From the NCBI RefSeq assembly GCF_964212655.1, contig NZ_OZ156465.1, forward strand, positions 806,001-870,000: DNA of 64,000 nucleotides. The letters are read 5' to 3'. This document shows, piece by piece, positions 43,699 through 52,913 of this stretch. The notes beneath the pieces were generated by a model that was not told the origin of the DNA, ran no database searches, and saw only the letters and a list, made by a program, of their open reading frames with translations. This stretch comes from Candidatus Thiodiazotropha sp. LNASS1. Lineage in GTDB: Bacteria > Pseudomonadota > Gammaproteobacteria > Chromatiales > Chromatiaceae. The translations under genes were made by a program, and so were the position numbers. Every line of letters begins with the position of its first letter. Within the stretch, counting starts at the first letter, position 1.

Positions 43699-44862
43699 AT
43701 GACTGAAACCCTGATGAAAACACTTGCCCTGTTAGCCTGCATATTGCTTGGAGCCTGCGGTTCCATTCCAAGGATACCCGTACATGGGGAGTTTTTCGGG
43801 GAGCCTGTTAAAACCACTGTGGATTCTGAGATAGCGCGTTACTACCTTGAAAATTATCTTGCTGAAAATCATGACAACACGGAGATGGCTAAAAAGATTT
43901 CTGCGCTTTATAGCCAGAATGGAGAATCCATTCCGTCGCGAGAAGAGCTGAAGATAATCTCTCATAAATATTCGGTCGATTTTGCAGCACTATTCCTAGC
44001 GGATCGTCTTTTGAGCAATAAATGCAATATAGAGATCAATCGGGCCTTCTCCCGCCACCTCAACACAGAGACGACAGTCAACGCAGACATCGCTTCATAT
44101 AGAGTGCTGTTCGTACCAGGATGGGACTACGTGGAAACCGGGTATTTCACCGGATCGGATTTTGCCAGACCTCGCCAACTAGCCGATGAGTTCGGTCTTG
44201 AAAACTATTTTGTCAATATACCGCCTACCGGAGGCGTGGAAGAAAATGCAGCGGTACTGGCAGCGGATATCTCGAGGCATGTCCTCTCCAACAAAAAAAT
44301 AATTCTGGTTGGTGCAAGTTCTGCCGGACCGGCGATTCATCTGGCGCTCAGTAATCGATTTTCCAAAAGAAAACAAGGCGACATCGTAGCCTGGCTCAAT
44401 CTGGGAGGCATTCTTCAGGGCAGCCCGATTGTTGATCACTATCAAACGTGGTACCGGCACTGGTTATTGACTTTGGCCACTTGGCACAAAGGCTGGGACA
44501 AAGAGGCAATATTGAGCATGGGTACCAAACAAAGCAGAAAACGATATGCTCGCCTACAAATAGACCCTGATATCTTAGTCATCAACTACATAGGCATTCC
44601 CCTCTCCGGACAAATCAGTCGATACTCCGGCGAAAATTATCCGATACTGAGATCTGAAGGGCCAAACGATGGTTTAACGCTTTTAACTGATGCAATTGCA
44701 CCGAACAGCCAGACAATTGTTGCAATGGGCAGTGATCACTTTTTTGCGGAGGATCCAAGGATAAATCAAAAGACCGTGGCACTGATGAAGTTACTCATTA
44801 CATATCTGGAGAAAGGCCTGGAACGAAAGTGCGGCGGTTTCGCATCGCACGAAGCACGATGA
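43699..44862 (+). CDS. Alpha/beta-hydrolase-like lipoprotein, function unknown
   Basis: 387 residues (or 382 from the ATG at 43714, which directly begins the lipoprotein signal MKTLALLACILLGAC). The lipobox LGAC places the mature protein on a membrane, probably the outer one. The second half looks like an alpha/beta hydrolase: strand VLFVPGWDYVETGYF, nucleophile-elbow-like LVGASSAGPAIHLAL (AxSxG-type), and a histidine late in the chain, MGSDHFFAEDP. The substrate cannot be guessed. It stands alone, divergent from the EAL protein. Confidence 0.65.
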   Translation: MTETLMKTLALLACILLGACGSIPRIPVHGEFFGEPVKTTVDSEIARYYLENYLAENHDNTEMAKKISALYSQNGESIPSREELKIISHKYSVDFAALFLADRLLSNKCNIEINRAFSRHLNTETTVNADIASYRVLFVPGWDYVETGYFTGSDFARPRQLADEFGLENYFVNIPPTGGVEENAAVLAADISRHVLSNKKIILVGASSAGPAIHLALSNRFSKRKQGDIVAWLNLGGILQGSPIVDHYQTWYRHWLLTLATWHKGWDKEAILSMGTKQSRKRYARLQIDPDILVINYIGIPLSGQISRYSGENYPILRSEGPNDGLTLLTDAIAPNSQTIVAMGSDHFFAEDPRINQKTVALMKLLITYLEKGLERKCGGFASHEAR

Positions 44863-44904
44863 AAACCCTTAGTGCCCTTGTATTTAACAAGGGTGATTAC
44901 AACC

Positions 44905-45222
44905 CTAACTATTCAGGGTGTTCTGAGTTTCATCGAGTAACGCTCTGAATTCGTCTAGATTCAGCGAGGTTGAAGATTCAGACAGATTGGATGATATGCC
45001 AACTATATCTATTCCTACTATAGAGTCCTTACGTAGAGCGTCTATCATCTTGAGCAGATCCAGGTTGTACAGTAGGGAACGATCCCTGATGAGTATACGC
45101 TGATAGATTCGAATCATGCGCTCATCACTCTCAGTTACAGGCGGAGTATGTTCTGCAATCTTCTGAATATAGTATTCGCAGTTTTTCTTTCTGGAAAGAG
45201 AAAAGGATTCTAAACCGTTCAC
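44905..45222 (-). CDS. Small hypothetical protein
   Basis: 105 residues, starting with GTG and without a good ribosome binding site. Predicted helical (YYIQKIAEHTPPVTESDERMIRIYQRILIRDRSLLYNLDLLKMIDALRKD), no signal peptide or membrane segment, no family recognised. Its codon use looks like a real gene, but the call rests mainly on the length of the frame and the lack of competitors. Confidence 0.4.
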   Translation of the reverse strand: MNGLESFSLSRKKNCEYYIQKIAEHTPPVTESDERMIRIYQRILIRDRSLLYNLDLLKMIDALRKDSIVGIDIVGISSNLSESSTSLNLDEFRALLDETQNTLNS

Positions 45223-45421
45223 GATTTACTGCCTACTGTCTATTGAACCGCACATACAAGATTTAAGCAGTAATTATGCCATGCTATAAAAATCAGAAGG
45301 TTGGCTATGGTTGAATAAACGACTTGTAAACCATTTCGACGCTTTCAGAATTTCATTCCGAAATAGGATGCCTGTTTGAAAATTTAGTGTAGGAAAAATA
45401 TTCCCAGTGACGATACCAAAA

Positions 45422-45443
45422 CCAGGCCTTAAAAAAGGCCTGG
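45422..45443 (-). terminator. Terminator of the DegP-type protease gene
   Basis: Inverted repeat CCAGGCCTT/AAGGCCTGG with a four-base loop, followed on the minus strand by TTTTGG. It lies 17 bp after the protease stop. Confidence 0.7.
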
Positions 45444-45459
45444 CCGATATCAAACTGGA

Positions 45460-46899
45460 TCACCAGCGAAGCACAACAAAGCGTGACATGCCTCCTTTCA
45501 TTACCAGGAGCAAGACCTGACGCTGACTACGCCCTTCGTTGATCCGTTCCTCAAACTCCCCGGCATTTGTTACCGGATTACGATTGACCTGGGTAATTAC
45601 CGTTCCTGCGTCAATCCCGGCCATTGCCGCAATTGAACCCGGTGAGACATTGGTAACAACCACACCTTGTGTGGTATTGGTGCCAAAGGATTCTGCAAGT
45701 TCTTTGTCCAGGGTCTGTACCGTAAGTCCCAGTTCCTCTGTGGTCTTTGTGTTTGAACCGGCTGCTGATTGCTCGCTCAGCTCGCCCACTGTCACCTCAA
45801 TGGCTTTGGGTTTACCGTTTCGTATGATCTCCAAACCCACCTTACTGCCAGGTGAGGTCAATGATATCCGGTTGCGAAAATCACCTACATTGCCAACATT
45901 CTTTCCATCAAGTTTGAAGATCAAATCACCCTGTTTGAGCCCGGCTCGATCCGCAGGCGAATTTTCAGAAACCTCTGCCACAAGAATTCCCTTTTGATAC
46001 TTCGTACCAAAGGATTCGGCCAATTCAGGTGTCAGAGGCTGGATCATGATGCCCAGAAAACCACGCGTAACCTCCCCTTTGTCGAGAAGCTGATTGGCAA
46101 TGCCCTTGGCCATGTTGATGGGTATGGCGAATCCCACACCCATATAGCCCCCGCTACGGCTGAAAATCGCCGTGTTGATACCGACGACCTCTCCATCCAG
46201 GTTCACCAGGGGTCCACCCGAGTTGCCGGGATTGATGGCAGCATCGGTCTGGATGAAATCCTCGTAATCGCTGATACCAAGACTTGTACGCCCTTTTGCA
46301 CTGACGATCCCGGCAGTCATGGTGTGGCTGAGGCCGAATGGATTGCCGAATGCCAACACCCATTCTCCAACATCAAGTTTGTTGGAATCGCCTAGCGAGA
46401 GTGCCGGCAAGTCATCGGCGACTATCTCCAGGACTGCGATATCAGATTTCGGATCACTACCCTTGATCTCTGCGGAAAACTCATGACCGTTCTTGAATTT
46501 GACGGTTATCCTGTCCGCTCCCTCAACGACATGATTGTTGGTCATGACATAGGCCTTGTTCGAAAACAGCCCTTTGTCGTGGGAAAATACAAACCCCGAT
46601 CCCTGCCCCACCGAACGATGTCTGCGCGGTTTCTGTTGCTGCCTCGGCGCACCGGGAAATCGCGGGCCGAAGAAACGCCGGAACAGATCATCGCCAAACG
46701 GGGAATATTCATTGTTTGGCGCACGCTCCCTGACTGTCTCGACCTGAATGTAAACGACGGATGGAGAGACTTTTTGCGCCACGGAGGCAAAGGCCTTACC
46801 GGTTTGGCGCAGGCTCTCTATGCCTCCCTGCTGAGCACTCAGGTTCATTGACAGCAAACAGAAGAGAATAAGTATTATTGTGGATAGATACCGCTTCAT
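45460..46899 (-). CDS. Periplasmic DegP/DegQ-family serine protease/chaperone
   Basis: 479 residues with a signal peptide ending near LSAQ. Trypsin-like domain with the triad His in VMTNNHVVEGAD, Asp in DPKSDIAVLEI and Ser in NPGNSGGPLVN, then two PDZ domains (about 275–365 and 385–475). A basic, proline-rich loop near the N-terminus (RRFFGPRFPGAPRQQQKPRRHR) corresponds to the LA-loop region. It degrades or refolds misfolded envelope proteins. It has its own terminator and is followed upstream by small heat-shock genes, fitting an envelope/protein-folding stress neighbourhood. Confidence 0.94.
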   Translation of the reverse strand: MKRYLSTIILILFCLLSMNLSAQQGGIESLRQTGKAFASVAQKVSPSVVYIQVETVRERAPNNEYSPFGDDLFRRFFGPRFPGAPRQQQKPRRHRSVGQGSGFVFSHDKGLFSNKAYVMTNNHVVEGADRITVKFKNGHEFSAEIKGSDPKSDIAVLEIVADDLPALSLGDSNKLDVGEWVLAFGNPFGLSHTMTAGIVSAKGRTSLGISDYEDFIQTDAAINPGNSGGPLVNLDGEVVGINTAIFSRSGGYMGVGFAIPINMAKGIANQLLDKGEVTRGFLGIMIQPLTPELAESFGTKYQKGILVAEVSENSPADRAGLKQGDLIFKLDGKNVGNVGDFRNRISLTSPGSKVGLEIIRNGKPKAIEVTVGELSEQSAAGSNTKTTEELGLTVQTLDKELAESFGTNTTQGVVVTNVSPGSIAAMAGIDAGTVITQVNRNPVTNAGEFEERINEGRSQRQVLLLVMKGGMSRFVVLRW

Positions 46900-47107
46900 G
46901 ACGATCTCCTACCGGTTCAGTGTTTACCCTATATTCAATGCAACCAGACTGATTCTCAATTATTATAATAACCGGATAAATCAGCCTTTCCAGACTGAGT
47001 CAGTCTTTATAACACCTCATACCCGCTACTGATCACTAAAACGATCTAATTGACCCTGTGATTCTTGATAAGTTCACAGCTGTAAGCGACATTCACAGAG
47101 GCCATTT

Positions 47108-47137
47108 AAAAAGCCCCGGACTGAAACAGTCCGGGGC
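47108..47137 (-). terminator. Terminator of the hsp20 operon
   Basis: A 10-bp perfect stem, GCCCCGGACT/AGTCCGGGGC, with a five-base loop; TTTTT follows on the minus strand. It lies 32 bp after the stop of the second hsp20 gene. Confidence 0.88.
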
Positions 47138-47168
47138 AGGCTTCCGCAATGAAAAGTAGAGGGGTTAC

Positions 47169-47564
47169 TTATCCGTTGCGAATCTCAATTTTACGGGGCT
47201 GGTACTGTTCACGTTTCGGAATCCGTAACGACAATACGCCATCTTTAAGGTTTGCTTCAGTCTTGTCCCCATCCAACTCACTGCTCAAAGAGAAGCTGCG
47301 CTGGTAGCGGGTTGCGCGCACGTCCGCATACAGGGCCTGCATCGCCTCAGGCATATCGATCTCCGCCTTGCCGTCTATGGACAGGGTCTCGTTGTCTACC
47401 TGAATATCCAACCCCTCTTTCGTTACGCCGGGCAGATCCGCCCTGAGGGTGATGCCTGTCTCATCTTCAAGGATATCCACATTGGGTCGAATACTGCGTT
47501 GCGGTAATTCACGCCGCTGTTGCGGTTGAAGATCGTGTTTGGTTATCTCTTTACTGGTACTCAT
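47169..47564 (-). CDS. Small heat-shock protein, Hsp20 family (second gene)
   Basis: 131 residues from the ATG at 47564, which follows GGGAGGTAGAGG; the longer frame runs into the upstream hsp20 gene. Alpha-crystallin domain: RPNVDILEDETGITLRADLPGVTKEGLDIQVDNETLSIDG ... RSFSLSSELDGDKTEANLKDGVLSLRIPK, with the C-terminal anchoring motif RKIEI. It binds unfolding proteins as an ATP-independent holdase. It forms an operon with the hsp20 gene 20 bp upstream. Confidence 0.92.
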   Translation of the reverse strand: MSTSKEITKHDLQPQQRRELPQRSIRPNVDILEDETGITLRADLPGVTKEGLDIQVDNETLSIDGKAEIDMPEAMQALYADVRATRYQRSFSLSSELDGDKTEANLKDGVLSLRIPKREQYQPRKIEIRNG

Positions 47565-47583
47565 TACCTCTACCTCCCGCCAA

Positions 47584-48036
47584 TTACTGAACGGTAATCT
47601 GTCGTGGTTTGGAAGACTCTCGACGTTGGATGACAATATGCAGAACACCATTGTCGTAGTGGGCTTCTACCTTGTCCGCGTCCACATCATCGGGCAGTGT
47701 GACTACCTTATGAAAGGCACCGTCATATCGCTCTTTTCGAAAATAGTTCCGTTCGTCATCCCGCTCAACGTGTCGCTCGCCTTTGATGGACAAACGGTTA
47801 TCATTGATTGAGATATCCAACTCCTCAGGATTCACGCCGGCCGCAAACAGATAGAGATCAACCTGTTCCGGCGTTACGCCGACGTTGATTGGCGGATAGT
47901 TATCTTTGGCAATGGATCGCATCGTATTCGGCCAGAACCCTGCACCGAAAAGCTGATCCATCTCCTGTTCCAGACGCCTGAATTCATTGAACAGGCCTGA
48001 ATCGAAGCCGTGTATTCTTGGCAACATTAGACTCAT
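47584..48036 (-). CDS. Small heat-shock protein, Hsp20 family (first gene)
   Basis: 150 residues with the N-terminal region FNEFRRLEQEMDQLFG, an alpha-crystallin domain (NVGVTPEQVDLYLFAAGVNPEELDISINDNRLSIKGERHV ... VVTLPDDVDADKVEAHYDNGVLHIVIQR) and C-terminal PRQITVQ. ATG with GGAGATGAG upstream. The two paralogues of this operon probably co-assemble. Both end at the strong terminator at 47108. Confidence 0.92.
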   Translation of the reverse strand: MSLMLPRIHGFDSGLFNEFRRLEQEMDQLFGAGFWPNTMRSIAKDNYPPINVGVTPEQVDLYLFAAGVNPEELDISINDNRLSIKGERHVERDDERNYFRKERYDGAFHKVVTLPDDVDADKVEAHYDNGVLHIVIQRRESSKPRQITVQ

Positions 48037-48136
48037 CTCCTTGCACTGAAATGCAATAAATCGTTACGTTGCCTATTAGATAGGGATGGCCGATTCTTTT
48101 TTCAAGCCTGCCGTTGACTGGAACAAACCAATTGGG

Positions 48137-48580
48137 TCACTCTACGGTAATCGTGATCTTCTCCGATATCAGGGGCGGATCATGGGGTTCATGGGTTTCG
48201 TCACCCAATAAGAGTTGCAGGGTGTGCTTACCGGGCGACAGATCCAATACGGCCTCCGTCTCTCCCCGATCAAAGTGGATATGATGGTCATCCCTTGGGA
48301 TCGGCTGGTCCAGATCGGGCAGCTGTTTCAGGTCAAGCAACAGATGGTGATGACCTGCCGTGTGACGGCGTTTATCCTTTGTACCGGCGGGAATGATACC
48401 GAATTTTTCTATACCGAACTTCACCTTCAAGGGAGTGCTCACCACAGCCCCATCTGTTAAACCGATAAAAAACACCCGTGCATCCTCGGGTGGTGTATGG
48501 GCAGTGACTGAAACAGCGAAGACACTTAGACAAAGTATGAAGGTGATCCTTACAAGCGTTTTGTGCATAGCCTGCTCCAT
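48137..48580 (-). CDS. DUF4399 periplasmic protein
   Basis: 147 residues with signal peptide (ends near VTAH). The DUF4399 signature is present: RVFFIGLTDGAVVSTPLKVKFGIEKFGI, HHHLLLD, HIHFDRGETEAVLDLSPGKHTLQLLLGDETHEPHDPPLISEKITI. The many histidines suggest metal binding, and the following genes are copper-related. It is 11 bp downstream of the DUF411 gene, so it is probably the last gene of the copper operon. Confidence 0.85.
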   Translation of the reverse strand: MEQAMHKTLVRITFILCLSVFAVSVTAHTPPEDARVFFIGLTDGAVVSTPLKVKFGIEKFGIIPAGTKDKRRHTAGHHHLLLDLKQLPDLDQPIPRDDHHIHFDRGETEAVLDLSPGKHTLQLLLGDETHEPHDPPLISEKITITVE

Positions 48581-48591
48581 TAACCGTTTAC

Positions 48592-49080
48592 TCAGTAGCG
48601 GGAATAGACTTCAGTCTTACCCTTTTCATCAAAGATAAGCACATCATAATTATCCTTCCTTGGGCCTTCCATGCCGGGCGAGCCCATCGGCATACCGGGG
48701 ACACTGATCCCCTTGACCGCTGGCTTCTCTCTCAATAGACGCACGATCTCCTTGGCCGGCACATGACCCTCGACGACATAGTCACCCACCACGGCGGTAT
48801 GACAGGATTGAAGCCCTTGCGGGACATTAAGTGTACGCTTCACCAACTGCATATCACTTCTGTCATGCGCTTGCACGGAAAAGCCATTCTGTTGCAGATG
48901 TTTTACCCAATCGTTGCAACATCCGCAGGTCGGGCTTTTGTAGACGATGACATCGGCTGCGAATGAGTGAGTTGATAGCGTCAGAGCCGCCAACAGAAGA
49001 AGGAGTGATTTGAAGGAATGGCATATTTTACCTGCACGATATCCATTCCGATACGATTTACTGGTCTCTAGTCTAATCAT
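48592..49080 (-). CDS. DUF411 copper-associated periplasmic protein
   Basis: 162 residues from the ATG at 49080, which has GAGGT 7–11 bases upstream; the longer frame starts in the cytochrome gene. A signal segment (SLLLLLAALTLSTHSFAA) precedes the DUF411 domain: VYKSPTCGCCNDWVKHLQQNGF, GLQSCHTAVVGDYVVEGHVPAKEI and GISVPGMPMGSPGME. The CxCC cysteines and Met-rich tail suit copper binding. Genes of this family cluster with CopA/CopB, as here. Confidence 0.9.
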   Translation of the reverse strand: MIRLETSKSYRNGYRAGKICHSFKSLLLLLAALTLSTHSFAADVIVYKSPTCGCCNDWVKHLQQNGFSVQAHDRSDMQLVKRTLNVPQGLQSCHTAVVGDYVVEGHVPAKEIVRLLREKPAVKGISVPGMPMGSPGMEGPRKDNYDVLIFDEKGKTEVYSRY

Positions 49081-49111
49081 AATTGACCTCGTTAAACAAT
49101 TCTCAGTGGCG

Positions 49112-49615
49112 TCACCCTTTTTTCTGTAGCGGTAACATTGTCCCGGCCTGCTGATCCCGCTCATACCAGATCGCATAGATCTCATCGGACCAGTGGGACT
49201 GCACCCAGGCCAGTATGTCATCGATCTGCTGCGGCTTCAGCTTCTCACCAAATCCCGGCATGGTACCGCCCAGGGGTATGCCGCCGAAGTTCACAGTCCT
49301 TCTTAAGACTGAAAGCGGATGGTGCCAGGTATGTGCCGTACCGTTGAGCGGAGGCGGTGGATAATTACCTTTTTCATCCAGCTGTTGCCAATTGGTTGTG
49401 CCGGAGGCATCGGGTTTATGACACTCCGCGCAAAACTGTTGGTAGAGCTTGCCTCCTTTGACAACCTGTTGACTATTGTACCAACGCTCGGCAGGCATCG
49501 CTCGGGGTTGAGATTGTACAACAGCCTGGCCGGATGATTCGCTCTGCGGTTTATCGCAGGCGGAAACAATAAGGCTGATGGGTATGAGCCATAGTAATAT
49601 CTGTACACTTTTCAT
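49112..49615 (-). CDS. Lipoprotein cytochrome c
   Basis: 167 residues; lipobox VSAC at residues 17–20, so a lipid-anchored periplasmic protein. One haem-binding site CAECH near residue 65 and a likely axial Met in GGTMPGFGEKL. Class I cytochrome c with a downstream WSDEIYAIWYERDQ tail. It is encoded within the copper-resistance gene series, so it may take electrons from copper oxidation or a related reaction. Confidence 0.85.
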   Translation of the reverse strand: MKSVQILLWLIPISLIVSACDKPQSESSGQAVVQSQPRAMPAERWYNSQQVVKGGKLYQQFCAECHKPDASGTTNWQQLDEKGNYPPPPLNGTAHTWHHPLSVLRRTVNFGGIPLGGTMPGFGEKLKPQQIDDILAWVQSHWSDEIYAIWYERDQQAGTMLPLQKKG

Positions 49616-49627
49616 GCTAAAGACCTC

Positions 49628-50329
49628 TCAGTACCAGGCACGCACACCGATCAGCCACTGCAGATCGCTGACGTCCTCGCCCTCCTCCCTGGCGAAATCT
49701 GCCGTGTCGCCGAAGCGCTTCGACCAGTTGACGCCTATATAGGGCGCGAATTCTCTTTTTACTTCATAGCGTAGCCGAAGGCCCAAAGAGAGATCGGAAA
49801 GCCCCGAACCGATACCCACCTCTTCATCATCCTTTGTATGGAGATTGATCTCGATTTCCGGTGTCAGCACCAGCCTTTGGGTAAACAGGTATTCGTACTC
49901 GGCATCCAAACGTACGCCAATCTGTCCCGACTCGCCGGCAAACAGCGACGCATCCACTTCAAACAGGTAGGGAGCCAATCCCTTCAAGCCAATGGCCAGC
50001 CAATCTCTTTCGGGATCGGGTATTAAATCTCTTCGCCAACCTACCTGAACATCCCAGAAGGGAAAGATGGCCCGGCTGTAGAGAAGCTGTATTTCAGCCT
50101 CCTCGGTCTCTCCACCGGGTCTTTCCAGCTCTGTCTTAAACCAGAACTTATTCAAGTCATAGCCGACCCAGGCCTCAGCGTCCAGTACCAGGGGATTCGC
50201 TTCATCACTCTCACGTATCTCCAACTTTTCGATCATCACTTTATAGATCAAAGGATCATCGTTCATACCTCCCGCCAACAGTGAAGCGGGTAGCAATATA
50301 CCTGAAAAGAACGTCACTCTTTTATTCAT
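49628..50329 (-). CDS. copB: Copper resistance protein B (outer membrane)
   Basis: 233 residues from the ATG at 50329; the frame extends upstream into copA. Signal peptide ends near LLAGG. Short CopB: it has the beta-barrel domain (EAWVGYDLNKFWFKTELERPGGETEEAEIQLLYSRAIFPFWDVQVGWRRDL, SDLSLGLRLRYEVKREFAPYIGVNWSKRFG, LIGVRAWY at the C-terminus) but lacks the long Met/His-rich N-terminal repeat seen in many CopB proteins. It works with CopA in periplasmic copper handling. Confidence 0.9.
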   Translation of the reverse strand: MNKRVTFFSGILLPASLLAGGMNDDPLIYKVMIEKLEIRESDEANPLVLDAEAWVGYDLNKFWFKTELERPGGETEEAEIQLLYSRAIFPFWDVQVGWRRDLIPDPERDWLAIGLKGLAPYLFEVDASLFAGESGQIGVRLDAEYEYLFTQRLVLTPEIEINLHTKDDEEVGIGSGLSDLSLGLRLRYEVKREFAPYIGVNWSKRFGDTADFAREEGEDVSDLQWLIGVRAWY

Positions 50330-50343
50330 TGCATAGCCCCCAC

Positions 50344-52185
50344 TCAACTCACGGTAACAGTGCGAAACATGCCAAGCATGTGATAAAGCAGATGGCAGTG
50401 GTAAGCCCATCCACCTTCGGCATCCACGCTGACCCGATAACTGATGCGAGATCCCGGCTGGACGATTACTGTGTGTTTACGAGGCAGGTAATTGTTGTCT
50501 CCACTCTCCAGATCACTCCACATGCCATGCAGATGCATTGGATGATTCATCATCGTGTCGTTGACAAAGTTGATACGAAGTCGCTCCCCCAGTTTCCATC
50601 GCAACGGCTCAGCGTCAGCATGTTTGACACCGTTGATCGACCACATATAGCGGCCCATATTTCCGGTCAGATGGAGTTCTATCTCCCGGTCCGGATCAGG
50701 ATGTTCCCTGGTCGTGTGTAGACTGCGCAAATCGGCATAAGTCAATACCCGGCGGCCGTTGTTCCGCAGGCCGACACCGGGATCATCCAGCCGATATTGG
50801 GGATCCTCCGATAACATATCCACATGGGGCCCATATTCCGTCGCCGCATGATTGACGGGGCCAGCGCTGAAGTCGGACGAATTGGGCTCCATCTTCTTGA
50901 TGCGGTCTGTCATTGTATGTCGGCTATGATCCATGGCGCCTGACATATTGTGTTGACTGTGATCCATAGTGGCTGGCATGTTGGGTTGACTATGCCCCGC
51001 CTCAGGCATGCCATGATCCATATGATGATGCATACTCATACCCATATCGCCGTGCTCCAGGTTGGCCACCTTATCCAGCGAAGGGATGTGTGCGGTCATT
51101 GACAAGTGGGGTGTAAGCGTCCCCCGGGCATAACCGCTGCGTGCGATATCCTGGGCAAAGATTGTATAGGCGGCGTTATCGGCCGGTTCCACCAATACAT
51201 CGTAGGTTTCTGCTACACCGAGGCGGATTTCGTCAACCGTAACCGGTTCAACATTCTGACCGTCTGCTGCGATCACGGTCATTTTCAATCCCGGTATGCG
51301 CAGATCAAAAAAGGTCATTGCCGATGCATTGATGAACCTGAGACGGATCTTCTCCTTGGGTTTGAACAATCCGATCCACCCATCCGCCGGATTTTTCCCG
51401 TTCATCAGGTAGGTATAGGTAAAGCCTGTGACATCGGAGAGATCCCGCTGGCTCATGCGCATCTCACCCCACATCCTGCGCTCGTTCCAGGTAGCGCTCA
51501 AACCCTTTTGCTCCAGGTCACGCATCAGATCCCCGTGGGTGCGCTCGTTGTTATTGTAGTAGTGGCTCAACTTTTTCAGCTTCGCATAAACATCGTTGGG
51601 ATCTTCGTCCGTCCAGTCCGACAGTACCACCACATAATCCCGGTCATAGGCGTAAGGCCCGGGTTCTTTCGGATCGACAACGATTGCGCCATAAAGACCG
51701 GTCTGTTCCTGAAAACCGGAGTGACTGTGATACCAATAGGTACCGCTCTGTTTGACGTCAAACCGATAGCTGAATGTCTCACCGGGAGGGATGCCATTGA
51801 AACCGGTTGAGATACCGGGCACCCCATCCATGGCGCTCGGCAGGATAATCCCGTGCCAATGGATGGAACTGGTTTCCGGCAGCAGATTGGTGACATTCAA
51901 GGTGACCTGATCGCCTTCCCGCCAACGCAACACCGGTGCCGGCACGCTACCGTTCACTGTCGTGGCGACACGTGCACTGCCGGTAAAGTTCACCGCAGTT
52001 TGAGAAATGGTCAGGTTAAACACCCTTCCCTGCAGTGTCGTGCCACCCGGTTCACTCCCTCTACCCGCCAACAAACCGAATGGCTGCAATCCCAGGGCTG
52101 CGCCACCTAAAGAGAGACCGGTGACAAACCTGCGACGATGTAAATTGACACCCTCATTCAATAACCTGTCAAAAACTCTTTTCAT
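50344..52185 (-). CDS. copA: Copper resistance multicopper oxidase CopA
   Basis: 613 residues with a twin-arginine signal (HRRRFVTGLSLGGAALGL). Copper ligands are intact: IHWHG and WYHSHSG in the first domain, MNHPMHLHGMW and AYHCHLLYHMLGMF in the last. A Met/His-rich insert at about residues 375–420 (GMSMHHHMDHGM, NMPATMDHSQHNMSGAMDHS) carries repeated MDHS units that probably bind Cu(I). It oxidises Cu(I) to the less toxic Cu(II) in the periplasm. AAAGGA lies 11–16 bases before the ATG. It is first of copA–copB–cytochrome–DUF411–DUF4399. Confidence 0.95.
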   Translation of the reverse strand: MKRVFDRLLNEGVNLHRRRFVTGLSLGGAALGLQPFGLLAGRGSEPGGTTLQGRVFNLTISQTAVNFTGSARVATTVNGSVPAPVLRWREGDQVTLNVTNLLPETSSIHWHGIILPSAMDGVPGISTGFNGIPPGETFSYRFDVKQSGTYWYHSHSGFQEQTGLYGAIVVDPKEPGPYAYDRDYVVVLSDWTDEDPNDVYAKLKKLSHYYNNNERTHGDLMRDLEQKGLSATWNERRMWGEMRMSQRDLSDVTGFTYTYLMNGKNPADGWIGLFKPKEKIRLRFINASAMTFFDLRIPGLKMTVIAADGQNVEPVTVDEIRLGVAETYDVLVEPADNAAYTIFAQDIARSGYARGTLTPHLSMTAHIPSLDKVANLEHGDMGMSMHHHMDHGMPEAGHSQPNMPATMDHSQHNMSGAMDHSRHTMTDRIKKMEPNSSDFSAGPVNHAATEYGPHVDMLSEDPQYRLDDPGVGLRNNGRRVLTYADLRSLHTTREHPDPDREIELHLTGNMGRYMWSINGVKHADAEPLRWKLGERLRINFVNDTMMNHPMHLHGMWSDLESGDNNYLPRKHTVIVQPGSRISYRVSVDAEGGWAYHCHLLYHMLGMFRTVTVS

Positions 52186-52294
52186 TGTGACTAATTCCTT
52201 TGCAATTCAACAACACGCAGGCGTTGTTTTGCATTAACAATCTTCGATGCTTATCGTTAAGACACTGCGAAACCAGTGTCAGAATGCAGCGGAA

Positions 52295-52675
52295 TCAGAG
52301 ACGCGGCGGTCTGAAGGGCGGAGAATCAGTTTGCTGAAGTAATGACTGATCGATGAATATCGCTTGAGCAGCACTTGCAGTAACAGAGAGGTCGATCAAT
52401 TGCGAAGGGACAAGATAGGCTGTCGATATGCAATGGCTGACGGAACAGGCATCACTGCTGCAACAGCCTCCATCGCTCAATTGCCCGGGATGGCAAGTGT
52501 CATCGGACATGTTTTCGACAACAGCTCCGGCAGCGTGTGTGTCGTGAGCCATTCCTTCATGAGACGATCCGTCATCGCTTACCTGGAGTGGCCCCGCCAT
52601 AACGCCCCGGAAGGGGATCAGGTTCAGTGACAGAACCAGTAACACCAATACTGTTTTTCGAGTGAACGCGCGCAT
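52295..52675 (-). CDS. Small Cys/His-containing exported protein, CopL-like
   Basis: 126 residues: signal peptide ending near VMAG, then DGSSHEGMAHDTHAAG, a cysteine block (DDTCHPGQLSDGGCCSSDACSVSHC) and a C-terminal segment ending PPFRPPRL. Size, layout and position just upstream of copA resemble CopL-type proteins, which are needed for copper-induced expression in xanthomonads; similarity is general, not motif-for-motif. A 109-bp gap separates it from copA. Confidence 0.55.
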   Translation of the reverse strand: MRAFTRKTVLVLLVLSLNLIPFRGVMAGPLQVSDDGSSHEGMAHDTHAAGAVVENMSDDTCHPGQLSDGGCCSSDACSVSHCISTAYLVPSQLIDLSVTASAAQAIFIDQSLLQQTDSPPFRPPRL

Positions 52676-52877
52676 ACCAGGCAGGGACGCTGATGTCTCT
52701 TGTCAGTTGAAGTTATCAGTTCGAAATAGAGTTGACTGAAAAGTTCCGATTAACCAGAGACCAGATGAAAATTGTTAGATATAACCTCAAATAAATTCCG
52801 GTTTTTTTAACGCTAGCGAGTTAGTTGGTATGGGCATGGATGAGCAGCTTGACGACCAATTGGCCAATACTAAAAAC

Positions 52878-52905
52878 TTGACTTGACCGACCGGTCTAAT
52901 ATACT
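52878..52905 (+). promoter_or_regulatory. TetR-gene promoter with embedded operator
   Basis: The -35 TTGACT (52878–52883) and -10 TATACT (52900–52905) are 16 bp apart. The operator TTGACCGACCGGTC (52883–52896) fills the spacer. The same 17 bp, GACTTGACCGACCGGTC, recur before tusA. Transcription would begin near 52912, leaving almost no leader before the ATG at 52914. Confidence 0.75.
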
Positions 52906-52913
52906 GTTTGATC

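Noticed and set aside
51106-51810. 234-codon open frame on the plus strand
   Set aside because: It is antisense to copA, whose copper ligands and signal peptide are unmistakable; the frame has no domain and no ribosome binding site.
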